Made by a program: the position numbers and the translations under genes. A stretch of DNA of 44,598 nt. Source: Campylobacterales bacterium. GTDB taxonomy: Bacteria > Campylobacterota > Campylobacteria > Campylobacterales > Sulfurimonadaceae. This document shows, piece after piece, positions 14,125 to 23,416 of this stretch. The notes below the pieces were generated by a model that worked only from the letters and a program-made list of their open reading frames with translations, was not told where the DNA came from and did not search any database. How positions within the stretch are numbered: position 1 is the first letter of the stretch; every line of letters begins with the position of its first letter. Location: positions 1-44,598 of the forward strand of contig JAPLGN010000038.1 in the NCBI GenBank assembly GCA_026390135.1, in the 5' to 3' direction.

Positions 14125-15729
14125 TTATAACTCTCCACTTGCCTTTGCCTCAGCAAACTCTTCGTACGAACCTTTGAAGTCGGTATACGTTCCATCAAGG
14201 TGCAATTCAATAATGCGGTCTGCAAATGCGTCAAGAAGCTCACGGTCATGGCTCACACAAATAACATTCCCCTCAAAGTCAAGTAACGCTTCACCCAATG
14301 CAATAATAGCTTCAAGGTCAAGGTGATTGGTAGGCTCATCGAGTACAATGAAATTCCCTCCCTCAAGCATCATTTTGGAGAGCATCATACGATGTTTTTC
14401 TCCCCCTGAAATCTTCTCAACACTTTTCTCTTGCTGTTCGCCGTTAAAAAGCATTCGTCCTAGACAGTTACGGATCTCAGAGATTTCACGTTTTGGATCA
14501 AATCCGCGAAGCCAGTCGTACAGCGTACCGTCGCCTTTGATCTTATCGGTCGTATCTTGGGGGAAATAGCTATTTTCAATCGTCGCGCCCCATGTGACAC
14601 TTCCGCTCGTAGGTTTAATTTCTTCCATAAGAATTTTGCACAAGGTCGATTTACCTGCACCATTGGCACCGATAATCGCAATTTTTTCACCCGGGGATAC
14701 CAGAATATCAATATTATGCAAAACGTTCAAATCGCCATAACTGTGAGAAATATTCGCCACACGCAACGCTTCGTCCCCCATAGGACGCTTCGCCTTAAAG
14801 ACGATGCTTGGATCACGACGGCTTGATGGCTTGATGTCTTCAATGCTCATTTTATCAAGCTTCTTTTGACGAGAAGTTGCTTGTTTGGCTTTCGATGCAT
14901 TCGCAGAGAAACGGCGAACAAAGGCTTCAAGTTGATCTTTTTCTTTAACTTGCTTATCGCGATCCAATTGCATTTGATTCGCCATAACAGTAGACGCTAA
15001 ATACCAATCGTCATACGTTCCTGTAAATTCACGAATTTTTTGGAAATCAACATCGAGGATATTGGTCACAACAGCATTGATAAAGTGACGGTCATGCGAG
15101 ACAATAACTAAGGTCCCGGCATGGCGCTGAAGTTCACGCTCCAACCATCCGATTGTCTCGATATCCAAGTTATTTGTCGGCTCATCGAGGAATAAAACGT
15201 CCGGTTTTGGATACAGCACTTGCGCCAGCAAAACTTTGAATTTTTCGGATGAAGGAAGAGTTGACATAAGTTCTTGGTGAAACTCAGCACTGATTCCCAC
15301 GGTCTCCAAAATTTTTGCAATTTGGACATCATACTCATATGTCGGGTCTTCTTCAACTGAAATCATTTCAAGTTCTGCAAGACGATCATTGGTTTTGTCA
15401 TCCTCGAAATCACCTGTAGTGTAAAGAATCTCTTTCTCTTTGATCGCATCATAAAGACGTTTATTTCCAAACAAAACGGTATCGGCGATGGTGAAATCTT
15501 CATAAGCAAACTGATTTTGCCCCAAAATACCTACTTTTAGCCCCGGCTCAATAGAGATGTCACCTTCGTAGTCTTTAATCTTACCGCTAAGAATATTTAA
15601 AAATGTAGTTTTCCCCGCACCATTCGCACCTATAAGGCCATAACGCTTATTACGGTCGAGCTTGAGGTTGATCCCCTCAAATAAAACTCGACTTCCAAAA
15701 CGCATTGCTAATTTTGTGACTTGTACCAT
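14125..15729 (-). CDS. ybiT: ABC-F family ATPase (YbiT-like), ribosome-associated
   Basis: 534-aa protein of two ABC domains with no membrane segment. Both Walker A motifs are present (GANGAGKTT and GANGAGKST), both Walker B regions (VLFLDEPTNNLD and FIVLDEPTNHLD), and the second signature KISGGEKHR is intact; the first is degenerate (STLPSSEK). The interdomain linker (KEKDQLEAFVRRFSANASKAKQATSR) matches the YbiT subfamily. ABC-F proteins act on the ribosomal E site rather than in transport. Single gene, with a 3' REPIN-like palindrome. Confidence 0.9.
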   Translation of the reverse strand: MVQVTKLAMRFGSRVLFEGINLKLDRNKRYGLIGANGAGKTTFLNILSGKIKDYEGDISIEPGLKVGILGQNQFAYEDFTIADTVLFGNKRLYDAIKEKEILYTTGDFEDDKTNDRLAELEMISVEEDPTYEYDVQIAKILETVGISAEFHQELMSTLPSSEKFKVLLAQVLYPKPDVLFLDEPTNNLDIETIGWLERELQRHAGTLVIVSHDRHFINAVVTNILDVDFQKIREFTGTYDDWYLASTVMANQMQLDRDKQVKEKDQLEAFVRRFSANASKAKQATSRQKKLDKMSIEDIKPSSRRDPSIVFKAKRPMGDEALRVANISHSYGDLNVLHNIDILVSPGEKIAIIGANGAGKSTLCKILMEEIKPTSGSVTWGATIENSYFPQDTTDKIKGDGTLYDWLRGFDPKREISEIRNCLGRMLFNGEQQEKSVEKISGGEKHRMMLSKMMLEGGNFIVLDEPTNHLDLEAIIALGEALLDFEGNVICVSHDRELLDAFADRIIELHLDGTYTDFKGSYEEFAEAKASGEL

Positions 15730-15955
15730 GTATTAGACTCTCTTTTAATCATTGTTTGTTAACGCGATTATATCCAAGAGGAAATAAGAGGATGCTTTTA
15801 TTATTGATATAAGCTATTTGAATCATCATTAAGTATTATTCTTTGTGACTTTACACTTCATTCACCTTTTTTAACATTAGCCTAAGATTCGAGCAGATAA
15901 AATAAGTCCTAAGGATTATGCTGGTTATAGTTCGATTTTTCTCACGGAGCACAAT
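15730..15955. other. AT-rich divergent intergenic region
   Basis: 226 bases between the ABC-F and RRM starts. It must hold both promoters. A TAAAAT-like -10 (about 15899) is a candidate for the RRM gene, leaving a leader of roughly 50 bases. No repeat or RNA gene was recognised. Confidence 0.4.
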
Positions 15956-16237
15956 GTGATACAGATTTATGTCGGGAATATTCCCTACGGCAAAGATGAA
16001 AACGATCTTAAAGATCTTTTCGGACAATATGGTGAAGTTAGTTCAGTCAAATTCGTTAACGATAAAGAGACAGGACGTTTTCGTGGTTTCGGTTTTGTTG
16101 AAATGGTAAACCAAGATGAAGCCAACAAGGCAATCACTGCACTTGAAAATAGCGATTTTGGCGGACGTACCCTTCGTGTAAATGAAGCACGTCCACGTGC
16201 TCCTCGCCCTCCACGTGAGCGTAGTAACAACTGGTAA
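15956..16237 (+). CDS. RRM-type RNA-binding protein
   Basis: 93-aa single RNA-recognition-motif protein: RNP2 is IYVGNI and RNP1 is RFRGFGFVEM, followed by an Arg/Pro-rich tail (RAPRPPRERSNNW). Such small RRM proteins are common in cyanobacteria and Campylobacterota and are thought to bind mRNA, sometimes in cold or stress adaptation. The start is GTG 15956, six bases after GGAG. Just before it, ATG at 15954 is immediately followed by TGA, a start-stop that overlaps the GTG. An efficient terminator follows. Confidence 0.93.
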   Translation: MIQIYVGNIPYGKDENDLKDLFGQYGEVSSVKFVNDKETGRFRGFGFVEMVNQDEANKAITALENSDFGGRTLRVNEARPRAPRPPRERSNNW

Positions 16238-16245
16238 AAGATATT

Positions 16246-16278
16246 GAAGCTCATTTTTGAGCTTCATTCTGCTTTTCT
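16246..16278 (+). terminator. rho-independent terminator after the RRM gene
   Basis: Perfect 8-bp stem GAAGCTCA-TTTT-TGAGCTTC (16246-16265), followed by a T-rich tract. It lies nine bases after the stop. Confidence 0.85.
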
Positions 16279-16326
16279 TTCTTTTTCTTACCCTATTACA
16301 AATAACATTTTAATTTTGGACAAAAA

Positions 16327-16530
16327 ATGACCTTTACATTAACCGATGAAAACATCGAACTTACTAAACTTTTAAAGGTTTTAGACCTTGTAGATTCAGG
16401 TGGACAAGCCAAAATGCTCATTGACGAAGGACATGTTAAACGAAACGGAGAAGTCGAAAAACGTAAGCGTGCGAAAATACTTCGAGGTGAACAAATTCAA
16501 ATTGGGGATGTCATTATTACGGTCAATTGA
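16327..16530 (+). CDS. S4-domain RNA-binding protein (YbcJ/RlbA-like)
   Basis: 67-aa protein that is essentially one S4 domain: IELTKLLKVLDLVDSGGQAK, LIDEGHVKRNG and RGEQIQIGD. YbcJ-type proteins bind RNA and may assist ribosome maturation. No convincing Shine-Dalgarno precedes the ATG. The ctp promoter overlaps its stop. Confidence 0.9.
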   Translation: MTFTLTDENIELTKLLKVLDLVDSGGQAKMLIDEGHVKRNGEVEKRKRAKILRGEQIQIGDVIITVN

Positions 16531-16555
16531 TTATTAATGGACTTTTAACTATAAT
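16527..16555 (+). promoter_or_regulatory. sigma-70-type promoter of the ctp-purCSQ operon
   Basis: TTGATT (16527-16532), a 17-base spacer and TATAAT (16550-16555), 46 bases before the ctp ATG. It overlaps the stop codon of the S4 gene. Confidence 0.6.
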
Positions 16556-16600
16556 TATCTATCTTAAATACGCATGTAGACCAAAAAGGTTTAGTAATCC

Positions 16601-17926
16601 ATGAAAAATAAAAAAATGATGGTCGTTGGCTTTATCAGCGCAATCGCAGTTAGTCTTGCTCTGTCCACTTCGCTGATTGCAAAAAGTGACGCACAGTCCC
16701 TTCCTTCAGAGGCTTCTAACGAAGCATCACGACTTCAATCACTGGCAAAATTCACCAAGGTTCTTAGCATCGTAGAGCAATACAATGTTGATGGCCTTGG
16801 TGTTGATCAACTCATTGACAAATCCCTTCAGGGACTCCTTTCCAATCTTGATGCCCATTCTAATTTTTTGGATAAAAAAAGCTTTGAATCCCTCAAGAGT
16901 CAAACCGATGGTGAGTTCGGCGGTTTAGGGATTACAGTCGGTATGCGCGACAATGCCCTTACTGTCATCTCCCCTATCGAAGGGACGCCTGCCGATAAAG
17001 CAGGGATCAAAGCGGGAGATATTATCCTCAAAATCAATGATAAATCTACTCTAAGTATGACCATTGATGATGCAGTAGGTCTTATGCGTGGCACTCCAAA
17101 AACACCGATTGATTTAACCATTGTCCGTAAGGGTGCAGGTGAACCGCTCAAATTTCATATCATACGTGACATCATCACCGTTGAATCGGTTTATGCCCGT
17201 ACTATTGATGATAATATTCTTTACATACGCGTCACCAGTTTTGATAAAAAAGTGGCAAATGATGTCAGAAACGCAATCAAAAAGCATGCGGCAAAAAGCC
17301 AAGGTATTATCCTTGACCTTCGTAATAACCCGGGCGGATTGCTCGATCAGGCGGTTGAACTCACTGATTTGTTTGTGGATGAAGGGGTAATCGTTTCACA
17401 AAAAGGGCGCAATAAAAGCGATGATATCACGTACAGCGCCACCAAAAAAGCAACCGTAACAAATCTTCCTCTTGTCGTTCTCGTGAACGAAGGGTCTGCC
17501 AGTGCTTCAGAAATCGTAAGCGGTGCAATGCAAGATTTAAAACGTGCTGTAATTGTTGGAACTAAAACGTTTGGAAAAGGGTCAGTTCAAGTCGTTATGC
17601 CCATCACCGATACTGAAGCCATTAAGCTCACCATCGCACGTTACTATCTACCTAGCGGACGTACCATTCAAGCTGTCGGCGTTATTCCGGATGTTGAAGT
17701 GGATGCAGGTGAAATCAAAAAACATGAAAATAATTTTGATATTAAAGAAGCCGATTTGAAAAAACACCTCGAAGGTGAACTCGAGAAAACAAACGGAATG
17801 GTAGATGTGACCGAAACCAATGCTACCAACAAAACCATTATCACCAAAAATCAGCTCACAAAAGATATGCAACTCAAAGAGGGTGTCGGCATCCTCAAAG
17901 CCCTCATCATAGTTAAAGGAAAATAA
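16601..17926 (+). CDS. ctpA: S41 family C-terminal processing peptidase (CtpA/Prc type)
   Basis: 441-aa periplasmic serine protease that trims C-termini. N-terminal signal anchor (about 5-27), a PDZ domain (about 100-185, [12 protein letters not shown] to DLTIVRKG) and a protease domain with the catalytic Ser in [17 protein letters not shown] and the Lys in [11 protein letters not shown] (Ser-Lys dyad). The usual [14 protein letters not shown] motif is present. It heads a run in which purC begins two bases after its stop. This ctp-purC order is common in Campylobacterota; no functional link with purine synthesis is evident. Confidence 0.93.
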   Translation: MKNKKMMVVGFISAIAVSLALSTSLIAKSDAQSLPSEASNEASRLQSLAKFTKVLSIVEQYNVDGLGVDQLIDKSLQGLLSNLDAHSNFLDKKSFESLKSQTDGEFGGLGITVGMRDNALTVISPIEGTPADKAGIKAGDIILKINDKSTLSMTIDDAVGLMRGTPKTPIDLTIVRKGAGEPLKFHIIRDIITVESVYARTIDDNILYIRVTSFDKKVANDVRNAIKKHAAKSQGIILDLRNNPGGLLDQAVELTDLFVDEGVIVSQKGRNKSDDITYSATKKATVTNLPLVVLVNEGSASASEIVSGAMQDLKRAVIVGTKTFGKGSVQVVMPITDTEAIKLTIARYYLPSGRTIQAVGVIPDVEVDAGEIKKHENNFDIKEADLKKHLEGELEKTNGMVDVTETNATNKTIITKNQLTKDMQLKEGVGILKALIIVKGK

Positions 17927-17928
17927 TC

Positions 17929-18639
17929 ATGGAAAAACGTGAACTCATTTACGAAGGAAAGGCAAAACGCCTTTTTAATACCGACGATGCCAATTTGGTT
18001 ATTGCAGAATTTAAAGACGATTTGACCGCTTTTAATGGCGCTAAAAAAGACAGTGAAGCCGGTAAAGGGGCCCTAAATAATAAAATTTCGACGGAACTCT
18101 TTAAAATACTTGCTCAAAACGGCGTTGAGTCTCATTTTGTTGAGATGCTCGATGATACAAATATGCTTTGTAAAAAAGTTGACATCATAATGATAGAAGT
18201 CATTGTTCGTAACATTGCGACAGGAAGCCTAAGTAAAAACCTCGGTATCGCTGATGGAACAATACTTCCGTTCACTTTAGTAGAATTTGATTATAAAAAT
18301 GATGCACTCGGTGATCCAAAGCTTAATGACCAGCACTGCTTGATTCTTAATCTTGTCAAAAATGAAGCGGAACTCGATTTACTTCGTGCTATGGCACGTC
18401 AAATCAACGATATTTTACGCCCTTACTTTCATGCACGTGGACTCAATCTTGTTGACTTCAAGCTTGAGTTCGGTCGTGATGAAAATGGCAAAATTATCCT
18501 TGCAGATGAGATTAGCCCGGACAACTGTCGTTTTTGGGATTTAGAAACGGGTGAAAAAATGGACAAAGACCGTTTTCGTCAAGGGATGGGTGGACTTAAA
18601 GTTGCCTACGAAGAAGTATTAAATAGAATTTTGGGGTAA
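17929..18639 (+). CDS. purC: phosphoribosylaminoimidazole-succinocarboxamide synthase
   Basis: SAICAR synthase of de novo purine synthesis: joins CAIR and aspartate using ATP. Typical motifs: [28 protein letters not shown]-like [24 protein letters not shown] and [12 protein letters not shown]. At 236 aa it has full length. It is followed by purS after two bases and purQ by overlap, giving a purCSQ operon. Confidence 0.96.
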   Translation: MEKRELIYEGKAKRLFNTDDANLVIAEFKDDLTAFNGAKKDSEAGKGALNNKISTELFKILAQNGVESHFVEMLDDTNMLCKKVDIIMIEVIVRNIATGSLSKNLGIADGTILPFTLVEFDYKNDALGDPKLNDQHCLILNLVKNEAELDLLRAMARQINDILRPYFHARGLNLVDFKLEFGRDENGKIILADEISPDNCRFWDLETGEKMDKDRFRQGMGGLKVAYEEVLNRILG

Positions 18640-18641
18640 TC

Positions 18642-18884
18642 ATGAAAGCAATTGTCAATGTATTTTTAAAAAATGGAGTTCTAGACTCTCAAGGAAAAGC
18701 AGTTTTGCATGCACTTAGCGGTCATGGATTTGAGAGCGTTCGTGACGTTCGTGTTGGTAAACAAATTATCATTGAGCTGAACGAGAGCGATAGCGCTACG
18801 GCAAAAGAAAAAGTAGCCCACATGTGTGAAGAACTTTTAGCCAATACCGTTATCGAAGAGTATGAGATTGAGATTATTTCATGA
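18642..18884 (+). CDS. purS: phosphoribosylformylglycinamidine synthase subunit PurS
   Basis: 80-aa small subunit of the three-part FGAM synthase (PurS-PurQ-PurL), needed to bridge the amidotransferase and synthetase. The opening KAIVNVFLKNGVLDSQGKA, GFESVRDVRVGK and the CEELLANTVIEEYEIEII ending are family-typical. Its stop overlaps the purQ start by four bases. Confidence 0.95.
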   Translation: MKAIVNVFLKNGVLDSQGKAVLHALSGHGFESVRDVRVGKQIIIELNESDSATAKEKVAHMCEELLANTVIEEYEIEIIS

Positions 18885-19567
18885 GTGCAAAGATAAAAGT
18901 AGGTATCGTACAATTCCCGGGAACAAACTGCGAATATGATACACAGCACGCATTTGATGCACTTGGCTGCGAAACAGTCATTTTATGGCACAAAGAAGAT
19001 GCTATTCCTGATGGAACCGATTTGGTGGTAGTTGCAGGTGGTTTTAGCTATGGAGACTATCTCCGCAGCGGTGCTATTGCTAAAATGTCACCTATTATGA
19101 AAGCACTTAAGCAGTATGCCAATAATGGAGGAAAAGTACTGGGAATTTGTAACGGTTTTCAAGTATTAACCGAAACTGGGCTTCTTCCGGGTGCACTAAA
19201 GCGCAACGAAGGTCTACATTTTATCTCTCGTCATCATCACCTGAAAGTAATCTCCAATGATAATACGTTTTTACGTCATTGTGAAGCGAATGAAGTGGTT
19301 AATATTCCCATCGCTCACCATGATGGAAACTATTACATTGATGACCAAGGTCTAAAAGAACTTTATGCCAATCATCAAGTATTATTGCAGTATACCGATG
19401 AAAAAGGGAATATTGACAACCCTAACGGCTCGATTGACAGTATTGCAGGAGTTTGTAATGTTGCCAAAAACGTATTTGGATTGATGCCACACCCTGAGCG
19501 GGCAATGGAATCATTACTTGGAAGCCACGATGGTCGTCGTATGCTTGAGGGCTTTTTATCCGCTTGA
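18881..19567 (+). CDS. purQ: phosphoribosylformylglycinamidine synthase subunit PurQ
   Basis: Class I glutamine amidotransferase that supplies ammonia to FGAM synthase. The nucleophile is in GICNGFQVL, the oxyanion and fold motifs [13 protein letters not shown] and the catalytic HPERA are all present. 228 aa is normal for PurQ. ATGA overlap with purS. The following gene starts with TTG inside its stop, so the operon continues. purL is not in this window. Confidence 0.96.
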   Translation: MSAKIKVGIVQFPGTNCEYDTQHAFDALGCETVILWHKEDAIPDGTDLVVVAGGFSYGDYLRSGAIAKMSPIMKALKQYANNGGKVLGICNGFQVLTETGLLPGALKRNEGLHFISRHHHLKVISNDNTFLRHCEANEVVNIPIAHHDGNYYIDDQGLKELYANHQVLLQYTDEKGNIDNPNGSIDSIAGVCNVAKNVFGLMPHPERAMESLLGSHDGRRMLEGFLSA

Positions 19568-20721
19568 AAAAATTAATTCTTATCTTATCATCACTCCTTA
19601 GTCTTCTTTGGGCTGAGCCCTCAGTTCTGACTGATACTGCTCAGCAACAAGAGACGCAGGCCCCTCAAAACTCTGATGCTACTGATCAAAAGGCTATTGA
19701 TGAACTGTTCTCCAATGCTACGCAAAATAGCAGTGGAGTTGTTTTAGAGCATTCCAATACCCCATCTCATCTTTATATTGGTGAAATTTTTCCTCTCATT
19801 CTTAAACTGACGCCGACTGACATTGCCTCTGGCAATATTGAATATACATTGCAAGGTGAAGAGGGAATCCGTATTTTTAGCCAAACTCCTGTTCGCAGTG
19901 TGAAGGGCGATGCAGTTTATGACACCTTTTATTTTCTGGTTCAAGCAGATACTATACGTCTTCCAGACATCACGGCGACAGCTACTTCCACTGGAGCACT
20001 TTCCAATATGTTAGCAGGACTTGCTCTTAATGCTTCGACGTTGAATCCGCCTTCAACGTACGCTAATGTCTTAGCCGATTCATTTAAAGTCATTGACTAT
20101 AAAACAACAGCGTACAATCAAGAAAGTAATATCGTAGTCTTTACCGTCAAAGCAACACGCTGTAATATTGCTACCTTTTCACTGGTCAACGCTATCAAGC
20201 AAGGATTTGAGTCCAAGTTTCCGAATGTAGCCGAATCAACGATGACCTACTATGCTATTATTCCCAACAGTGAGCAGACTCTCGATTTCACCATCTTTAA
20301 TCTCAAAAAAAACCGTTATGAATCCATCAGTATTCCCATCGTTGTTGATGATGATGCCGTATCAACACAAAGTGATCTCTCACCGACCGATGCACGCCAT
20401 ACTGAGTTAAAAGTAGGAGCAGCAGCAATTTTTGGGGTCATTTGTATTTCGTTGTTCTATTGGAGACGCTCTAAATGGTATTTATATGCTTCAGTCCTTC
20501 CTCTTTTTTATGTCATTTTTACACTTCTTCCCAATTCAAGTGTATGCGTTAAAAAAAGTGCCCCCGTTTATCTTTTACCGATTAAACACGGAACAATCTT
20601 TGAAACAACGTCGGAAGAAGAAAAGCTCGAAGTAGAAAATACCGTAGGAGAATTTACAAAAGTCCATTTGAGCAATAATAAAGTAGGCTGGGTGCATGAG
20701 CGCGATCTTTGCTCGAATTAG
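19564..20721 (+). CDS. membrane-anchored periplasmic protein with SH3-like C-terminal domain
   Basis: 385-aa protein. Signal peptide (about 1-17), a Ser/Thr/Gln-rich linker, then a beta-rich region (about 65-255) with the feel of a BatD-like domain ([15 protein letters not shown] and [17 protein letters not shown]). Two membrane helices (about 278-298 and 303-320) follow, and the last 60 residues ([16 protein letters not shown] and [16 protein letters not shown]) look like a bacterial SH3 domain, often peptidoglycan-linked. TTG start within the purQ stop. It overlaps plsC by 26 bases. Function unknown. Confidence 0.75.
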   Translation: MKKLILILSSLLSLLWAEPSVLTDTAQQQETQAPQNSDATDQKAIDELFSNATQNSSGVVLEHSNTPSHLYIGEIFPLILKLTPTDIASGNIEYTLQGEEGIRIFSQTPVRSVKGDAVYDTFYFLVQADTIRLPDITATATSTGALSNMLAGLALNASTLNPPSTYANVLADSFKVIDYKTTAYNQESNIVVFTVKATRCNIATFSLVNAIKQGFESKFPNVAESTMTYYAIIPNSEQTLDFTIFNLKKNRYESISIPIVVDDDAVSTQSDLSPTDARHTELKVGAAAIFGVICISLFYWRRSKWYLYASVLPLFYVIFTLLPNSSVCVKKSAPVYLLPIKHGTIFETTSEEEKLEVENTVGEFTKVHLSNNKVGWVHERDLCSN

Positions 20722-21236
20722 ATGGCTTTATGCCGTAATTGTCATCTTGATAGGGATGACTCTTATGATTGCAACGTTTTATCTTCTCCCAAAACCGTAC
20801 TCAGTAAAATTTTCCTCTTGGTTCATCCGATTATTGATTTTTTCTCCTGTAAAGGTAAAAGGAAAATGCGATCCTGATGCTCAAATGTTTCTCATCAACC
20901 ATCAAAGTGATATTGATATTGGTATTATGGAAACGATCACATCCCATGATCTCGCATGGGTAGCAAAAAAAGAGCTTTTTGATGTTCCTTTCTTTGGGCT
21001 TGTTCTAAAGCTTCCAAACGACATTGCCGTAGAGCGTGAAAGTAAAACAGCACTGATAAAGATGATTAAAGACGCAAAAAAATGCCTTGATGCCGGACGT
21101 ACAATTACCATTTTTCCAGAAGGAACACGCAGTGAATATCGCTGATAAAAGTAATCCCGATTGGCTTAAAAATATCCAAATCAACATGCAAAAGGTATAT
21201 GATGATGAGTTTACAAACCATCCTCGCAATCGGTAG
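20696..21236 (+). pseudogene. plsC: plsC (1-acylglycerol-3-phosphate acyltransferase) with internal deletion and frameshift
   Basis: The ORF from 20696 reads 149 aa and stops at 21145, against roughly 230-250 aa usual for PlsC. The N-terminal part is well preserved: a membrane helix (about 10-32), motif I NHQSDID (HxxxxD), the KLPNDIAVERES acceptor motif and motif III FPEGTRS. It then runs into stop TGA. In the +1 frame directly afterwards, ADKSNPDWLKNIQINMQ and KVYDDE look like the C-terminal end of PlsC, continuing to TAG 21236 inside crcB. The middle segment, including motif IV, seems to be deleted. Either the gene is dead with another copy elsewhere, or a truncated enzyme is made. Confidence 0.6.
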
Positions 21237-21591
21237 CGGAGCCTTTATCGGTGCCGTTCTTCGAGCTTACATGAACGGTGTCGTAAACCACCATTTTCCC
21301 CATACCCTCCCCTTTGGTACCCTCTCAGTCAATCTGATCGGAAGTTTTATTATCGGTGTCCTTTTCGCTTATTTTAGCTACACCACTTTTTTTAGCGTGC
21401 AGGCCAAATCATTTCTGACTACCGGATTTTTAGGGGGGCTTACTACCTATTCTACCTTTGCGATGGAGACTGTATTTTTACTTGGTGGCGGAAACCTATT
21501 GATGGCGGGGCTAAATATGGCGCTTAATACCTTTGGTACGGTTGCCATGGCGGCATCGGGGTACTATTTATTTCGACAATGGTTAAGTTAG
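21199..21591 (+). CDS. crcB: CrcB/Fluc fluoride channel
   Basis: 130-aa four-helix membrane protein of the Fluc family, which exports fluoride as a dimer. GAFIGAVLRAYMN, FGTLSVNLIGSFIIG (central Asn) and GFLGGLTTYSTFAMET are diagnostic. Three consecutive ATG codons (21199, 21202, 21205) follow an AAAGG; any could be the start. The start overlaps the plsC remnant. No fluoride riboswitch is visible upstream. Confidence 0.94.
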   Translation: MMMSLQTILAIGSGAFIGAVLRAYMNGVVNHHFPHTLPFGTLSVNLIGSFIIGVLFAYFSYTTFFSVQAKSFLTTGFLGGLTTYSTFAMETVFLLGGGNLLMAGLNMALNTFGTVAMAASGYYLFRQWLS

Positions 21592-22158
21592 GACAACAAT
21601 CTCATTCGCACACCATTGAGCCAGATTCTGGTCATGGGTAATCAGCAACACGCCCATCCCATCTAAATGTTCCACAATCAGCTTCATAATATCGAGCTGA
21701 TTGAGATTATCCAATGCCGATGTCGGTTCATCGAGAAGTAAAAGTTGTGGCTTCATCAACAATGCTCGTAGAATAGAACATCGTTGCAATTGCCCACCGG
21801 AAAGCTTATGAGGAAGCGTATCCAAGTGTGACTCTTCTAGCCCCATTTGAAATAATAAATTTTCGTACCCATCTATCGAAACAACATCCTTGATTTGTTC
21901 ACGAATCGTATAGGTGGGATGAAATGAACTGTAAGGATCTTGAAATACCTGCGAGAGAGCTGCTACTTGTATTGTCCCTTTTTGAGGCTTCAAACGACCC
22001 AAAATAAGTTCAAATAATGTTGATTTTCCCACACCGCTAGGGCCTACAATCGCTTTTATTTCCCCTCTCTTCAAGGTAAGAGAAAAATTATTGAAAATCT
22101 TTTTTTCATGCGAATATCCGAACTCAAGATTTTCGATTTCCAAAATATTTTGACTCAA
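21583..22158 (-). CDS. orphan ABC transporter ATP-binding protein
   Basis: 191-aa ATPase: Walker A GPSGVGKST, a Q-loop reading QVFQDPYSSFHP (the QDPYSS form is typical of DppF/OppF/NikE-type peptide or nickel importers), signature LSGGQLQR, Walker B LLLLDEPTSALD and switch His in LLITHDQ. It is shorter than DppF/OppF because the C-terminal oligopeptide-specific extension is missing. No permease or binding-protein gene is adjacent. It overlaps proA by four bases and crcB's 3' end by nine. Substrate unknown. Confidence 0.85.
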   Translation of the reverse strand: MSQNILEIENLEFGYSHEKKIFNNFSLTLKRGEIKAIVGPSGVGKSTLFELILGRLKPQKGTIQVAALSQVFQDPYSSFHPTYTIREQIKDVVSIDGYENLLFQMGLEESHLDTLPHKLSGGQLQRCSILRALLMKPQLLLLDEPTSALDNLNQLDIMKLIVEHLDGMGVLLITHDQNLAQWCANEIVVLT

Positions 22159-23387
22159 CGAATTTGACCCTTGCCATACACTTTATATTTGTACGTCGTC
22201 AGTCCCTCGACTCCCATCGGTCCTCTGGCATGAAGCTTGTTGGTACTGATCCCCACTTCTGCCCCAAATCCAAACGCTCCCCCATCGGTAAAGCGTGTCG
22301 ATGCATTGACGTATACCACCGCCGCATCAATCGCATCCATAAAACGCTCAGCCGTCGTGATACTCTCCGTGATAATCGACTCTGAATGCCCTGAACCAAA
22401 ACGGACGATATGACTAATCGCCCCCTCAACTGCGTCCACAACTCGAATATTCAAAATATTGGCCAAATATTCCGTATCAAAATCCTCTTCGGTCGCTTCC
22501 GCCACATCAATCACTTCTCTCGTCAAATTACACCCTTTGAGCTGTGTATTCTCGCGCTCAAATGCCTCTTTTAAGATTGGTAACAAGGTCGAAGCAATGG
22601 CTTCATCCACTAACAGTGTTTCCATTGAATTGCACACACCCGGACGCTGAACTTTGGCATTCAGTGCAATGGCAATGGCATTCTCAATATTCGCCTCTTT
22701 GTCAATATAGGTGTGACACAATCCTTTGTCATGTTTGATAACTGGGATGCTGGAGTTTTGACTCACATAACGGATCAAACCCTCACCGCCGCGCGGAACG
22801 ATCAAATCGACATAACGATCCATCTTGATAAGCTTTGCCACTCCTTCACGTGAAGAATCCGGGAGCAGTGCTATGAGTTCTTTTGGGAGATTATTACGAA
22901 TCAAAACTGCCTGTAATGCCTCTGCTATTGCAATATTGGAAAGTTCTGCTTCTTTTCCCCCTTTTAGGACACATCCATTTGAACTTTTAAAACACAACGC
23001 CGCCGTATCGGAAGTAACATTTGGGCGTGATTCATAGATAATTCCGATGACACCGATAGGGATACTCACTTTTTCGATTTTAAGTCCTGCATCAGTAACC
23101 CAACCCTCAAGCACACGACCTACGGGATCTTTGAGCGCAGCAATCTCTTCAATCGCAACCGCCATCGCATCAATGCGTTTTTCATCAAGTAGTAAACGCT
23201 CTTTCAACGAAGAGGCCAAATTTTCCTCTTGGGCACGGTGCATATCCAAAGCATTCGCTTCGATAATATTCATGGTATTGGCTCGTAAACTTTCTGCCAT
23301 CTCACGTAAAATTCGATTACGTTCATTACCACTCATCGTAGCGAGAATACGGCTTGCTGATTTGGATTTTTCTAAAAATTGTTCCAT
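22155..23387 (-). CDS. proA: gamma-glutamyl phosphate reductase
   Basis: Second enzyme of proline synthesis: NADPH reduction of gamma-glutamyl phosphate to glutamate semialdehyde. Typical stretches: IYESRPNVTSDTAALC, VLKGGKEA, LIVPRGGEGLI and RPGVCNSMETLL with the catalytic Cys. Length 410 aa is normal. proB is not adjacent; the ABC ATPase gene follows with an ATGA overlap. Confidence 0.95.
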   Translation of the reverse strand: MEQFLEKSKSASRILATMSGNERNRILREMAESLRANTMNIIEANALDMHRAQEENLASSLKERLLLDEKRIDAMAVAIEEIAALKDPVGRVLEGWVTDAGLKIEKVSIPIGVIGIIYESRPNVTSDTAALCFKSSNGCVLKGGKEAELSNIAIAEALQAVLIRNNLPKELIALLPDSSREGVAKLIKMDRYVDLIVPRGGEGLIRYVSQNSSIPVIKHDKGLCHTYIDKEANIENAIAIALNAKVQRPGVCNSMETLLVDEAIASTLLPILKEAFERENTQLKGCNLTREVIDVAEATEEDFDTEYLANILNIRVVDAVEGAISHIVRFGSGHSESIITESITTAERFMDAIDAAVVYVNASTRFTDGGAFGFGAEVGISTNKLHARGPMGVEGLTTYKYKVYGKGQIR

Positions 23388-23416
23388 TTAATTATCCTTG
23401 TTACTACCTGTACGTA

